Source of the DNA: Bacteroidia bacterium
Lineage (GTDB): Bacteria > Bacteroidota > Bacteroidia > UKL13-3
Length of the DNA stretch: 64,000 nucleotides
Reading direction: 5' to 3'
Assembly: GCA_023151275.1 (NCBI GenBank)
Contig: JAKLJI010000010.1
Location: 1-64,000, forward strand
Shown here: piece by piece, positions 62,790 through 64,000 of the stretch
How the letters are laid out: each line of letters opens with the position of its first letter
Numbering within the stretch: the stretch's first letter is position 1
The notes under the pieces: generated by a model
Database searches by the model: none
What the model saw: the letters and a program-made list of their open reading frames with translations, nothing else
What the model was told of the DNA's origin: nothing
Program-made: the position numbers and the translations under genes

Positions 62790-64000
62790 CTACTTTTTAG
62801 AAGCCTGTTTGAATTTTGACTTTGCTCCCATAGCGCGAACAATCCGCGCAACAGGAACATTAAAATTCAGAGTTGCCAACCAAGTTGATGGCAGTTTCCA
62901 AAAAGCATCATTTGCGCGGTAGTAGCTCTTCTCAATATTCAAGGCAACGGCTCCAATTCCAATTTGAAGTCCAAGTCCGTACAAATCCATTTCCTTTGGT
63001 GTTAAACGGATATCGTTTTCAGCGGTTGGTTTTCCGCCCACAAATGCATCTACATTGGCTGCACCCTGACTTTCATAAAAACGAATATCTCCAAATTTGG
63101 CTTTGCCATAAGTGAAGATTGGAATTAATGCAAAATGGCTGGTTACAGAACGCAAGCGACTGTATTCATAGATATAATCTTTCTTTTGAAACCAGGTTAC
63201 CAATTCCACTCCAAGTTGAAGGCCATAGCGGTTTGAATTGCTGAAAACACCATCCATTCTTCCAATTTTCCCTTGGTATGCACTTTGGAAATCGTAATTT
63301 CTTTTGAAGGGTTCATTGAACGAAACGTCGCCTTGCTCATAAAAGGCATTCATGTACAGCGAACCATAGCGGAATCCCAAATTCAATCCGGTTGCAGCCA
63401 GCAGCTTGTCTTTTTCAAACCTTGAAAAATTGCTTACCAAGCGCGGACCTATCCACCAATATGGTTGAACATCTTTGCAACTAAAATCCTGCGGACCATA
63501 GGTTTCATTCCAGGTTTCACGGTATCCTTTGGTGGTTACTTTGTATTCTTTATCGCCGTCTTTTTTAAATTCAACACGTTCTCCGGTTTGCACTTTTTGG
63601 TAATCGGTTACGTATTTACGAATTCCGGTGAACGTGAAGTTTTTCGGATTCATAAACAGGTTCCATGGATTCAATCCAACAGTAACCGAACCATAATGAT
63701 TCAAGCCTTTAAAACTATTTCCACCCAGGTTTACCAAACCATCTGCCATGTATTTAAACTTTACCAATGCCGGACCAACATGCACCGAAGCGCCGGCAGA
63801 AAGTCCTGCTCCAAGTCCATTGGCGTCCATTTCATTGTCGGTATAGTAATAATTCATGGAGTTCCTTACCATCCGAAAGCCAATTTCGGGACGAATATTG
63901 AACCACCTGGTTTTAAACAAAGGAAAAGAACCATGGAAATCGATATACATCATTTTAGCTCGAGAATACGCTCCCGAATCTGGTAAATAACCAAATCCGG
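62790..64000 (-). CDS. Outer-membrane beta-barrel-like protein, 5' end cut by window edge
   Basis: The frame is open from the right edge (GFGYLPDSGAYSRAK before MMYIDFHGSF), so the start is outside the window; 403 residues are visible. Alternating aromatic/hydrophobic strands (IRPEIGFRMVRNSMNYYY, RYGSLYMNAFYEQGDVSF, GLGLQIGIGAVALNIEKSYYR) suggest an outer-membrane barrel. The C-terminus ends in a charged SKFKQASKK rather than an aromatic residue. No family was recognised. It is convergent with the arsenic operon. Confidence 0.7.
   Translation of the reverse strand, partial: GFGYLPDSGAYSRAKMMYIDFHGSFPLFKTRWFNIRPEIGFRMVRNSMNYYYTDNEMDANGLGAGLSAGASVHVGPALVKFKYMADGLVNLGGNSFKGLNHYGSVTVGLNPWNLFMNPKNFTFTGIRKYVTDYQKVQTGERVEFKKDGDKEYKVTTKGYRETWNETYGPQDFSCKDVQPYWWIGPRLVSNFSRFEKDKLLAATGLNLGFRYGSLYMNAFYEQGDVSFNEPFKRNYDFQSAYQGKIGRMDGVFSNSNRYGLQLGVELVTWFQKKDYIYEYSRLRSVTSHFALIPIFTYGKAKFGDIRFYESQGAANVDAFVGGKPTAENDIRLTPKEMDLYGLGLQIGIGAVALNIEKSYYRANDAFWKLPSTWLATLNFNVPVARIVRAMGAKSKFKQASKK

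Noticed and set aside
1-64000. CRISPR array, tRNA, rRNA or insertion sequence
   Set aside because: No regularly spaced repeats, no cloverleaf pattern, no transposase and no terminal inverted repeats with target duplication were seen.

Overview
The window is a chromosomal segment of a Bacteroidota bacterium. The evidence is the protein families (a division and cell-wall cluster without murF or ddl, a DNPR-type MurE, a carboxypeptidase-like domain fused to a TonB-dependent receptor, WG-repeat, DUF4288 and LiaF-like proteins), the moderate-to-low GC, the near absence of Shine-Dalgarno sequences, and -7 promoter boxes of the TAnnTTTG type. The genus cannot be named from sequence alone. No tRNA, rRNA, CRISPR array, integrase or insertion sequence was seen.

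Layout. 1-2541 is gene-poor: a decayed HigA-like antitoxin at the edge, a small membrane protein, and a NYN-LOTUS protein. 2542-9146 (minus) holds a PAS signalling protein, then pheT, a small coiled-coil gene, zapA and rny. 9326-10675 holds a CoA-binding protein, a TPR lipoprotein and a retropepsin-like protease. 10861-26292 (plus) is a complete dcw operon, mraZ-rsmH-ftsL-ftsI-murE-mraY-murD-ftsW-murG-murC-ftsQ-ftsA-ftsZ, with overlapping or near-touching genes and a strong hairpin at its end. 26581-31468 (minus) is a seven-gene run: HdeD-like, AlkB-like, CoA-transferase subunit B, two small membrane proteins, a metallophosphoesterase and a membrane/SRPBCC protein. 31575-41454 (plus) holds a WG-repeat protein, a sugar-nucleotide/polysaccharide trio, an alpha/beta hydrolase without its nucleophile, a histidine kinase with a lone receiver, and sucA. 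41562-41760 is a GC-rich repeat. 41810-44744 (minus) is a LiaF/DUF4288/LytS/LytR module. 44878-49611 holds an SRPBCC protein and EamA, MATE and sodium:solute transporters, the last with an overlapping 40-residue membrane microprotein. 49674-54484 (plus) runs from a subtilase through two small genes to a TonB receptor. 54843-57110 is aconitase. 57330-58027 (minus) is a small intact gene after a decayed acetyltransferase-like gene. 58439-60283 is a GH13 amylase, followed by a second copy of the GC-rich repeat. 60729-62760 is an arsenic operon (arsR, ACR3, arsC-like). An outer-membrane-type protein runs off the right edge.

The core of the window is growth and division: peptidoglycan precursor synthesis, the divisome, ZapA with a possible partner, RNase Y, and two TCA enzymes (SucA, aconitase). 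Around it are envelope sensing, transport and polysaccharide functions. The parts least explained by known systems are the overlapping membrane/metallophosphoesterase module, the microprotein fused by overlap to the symporter, the small gene beside the broken acetyltransferase-like gene, the hydrolase that lost its nucleophile, and the dispersed GC-rich repeat.
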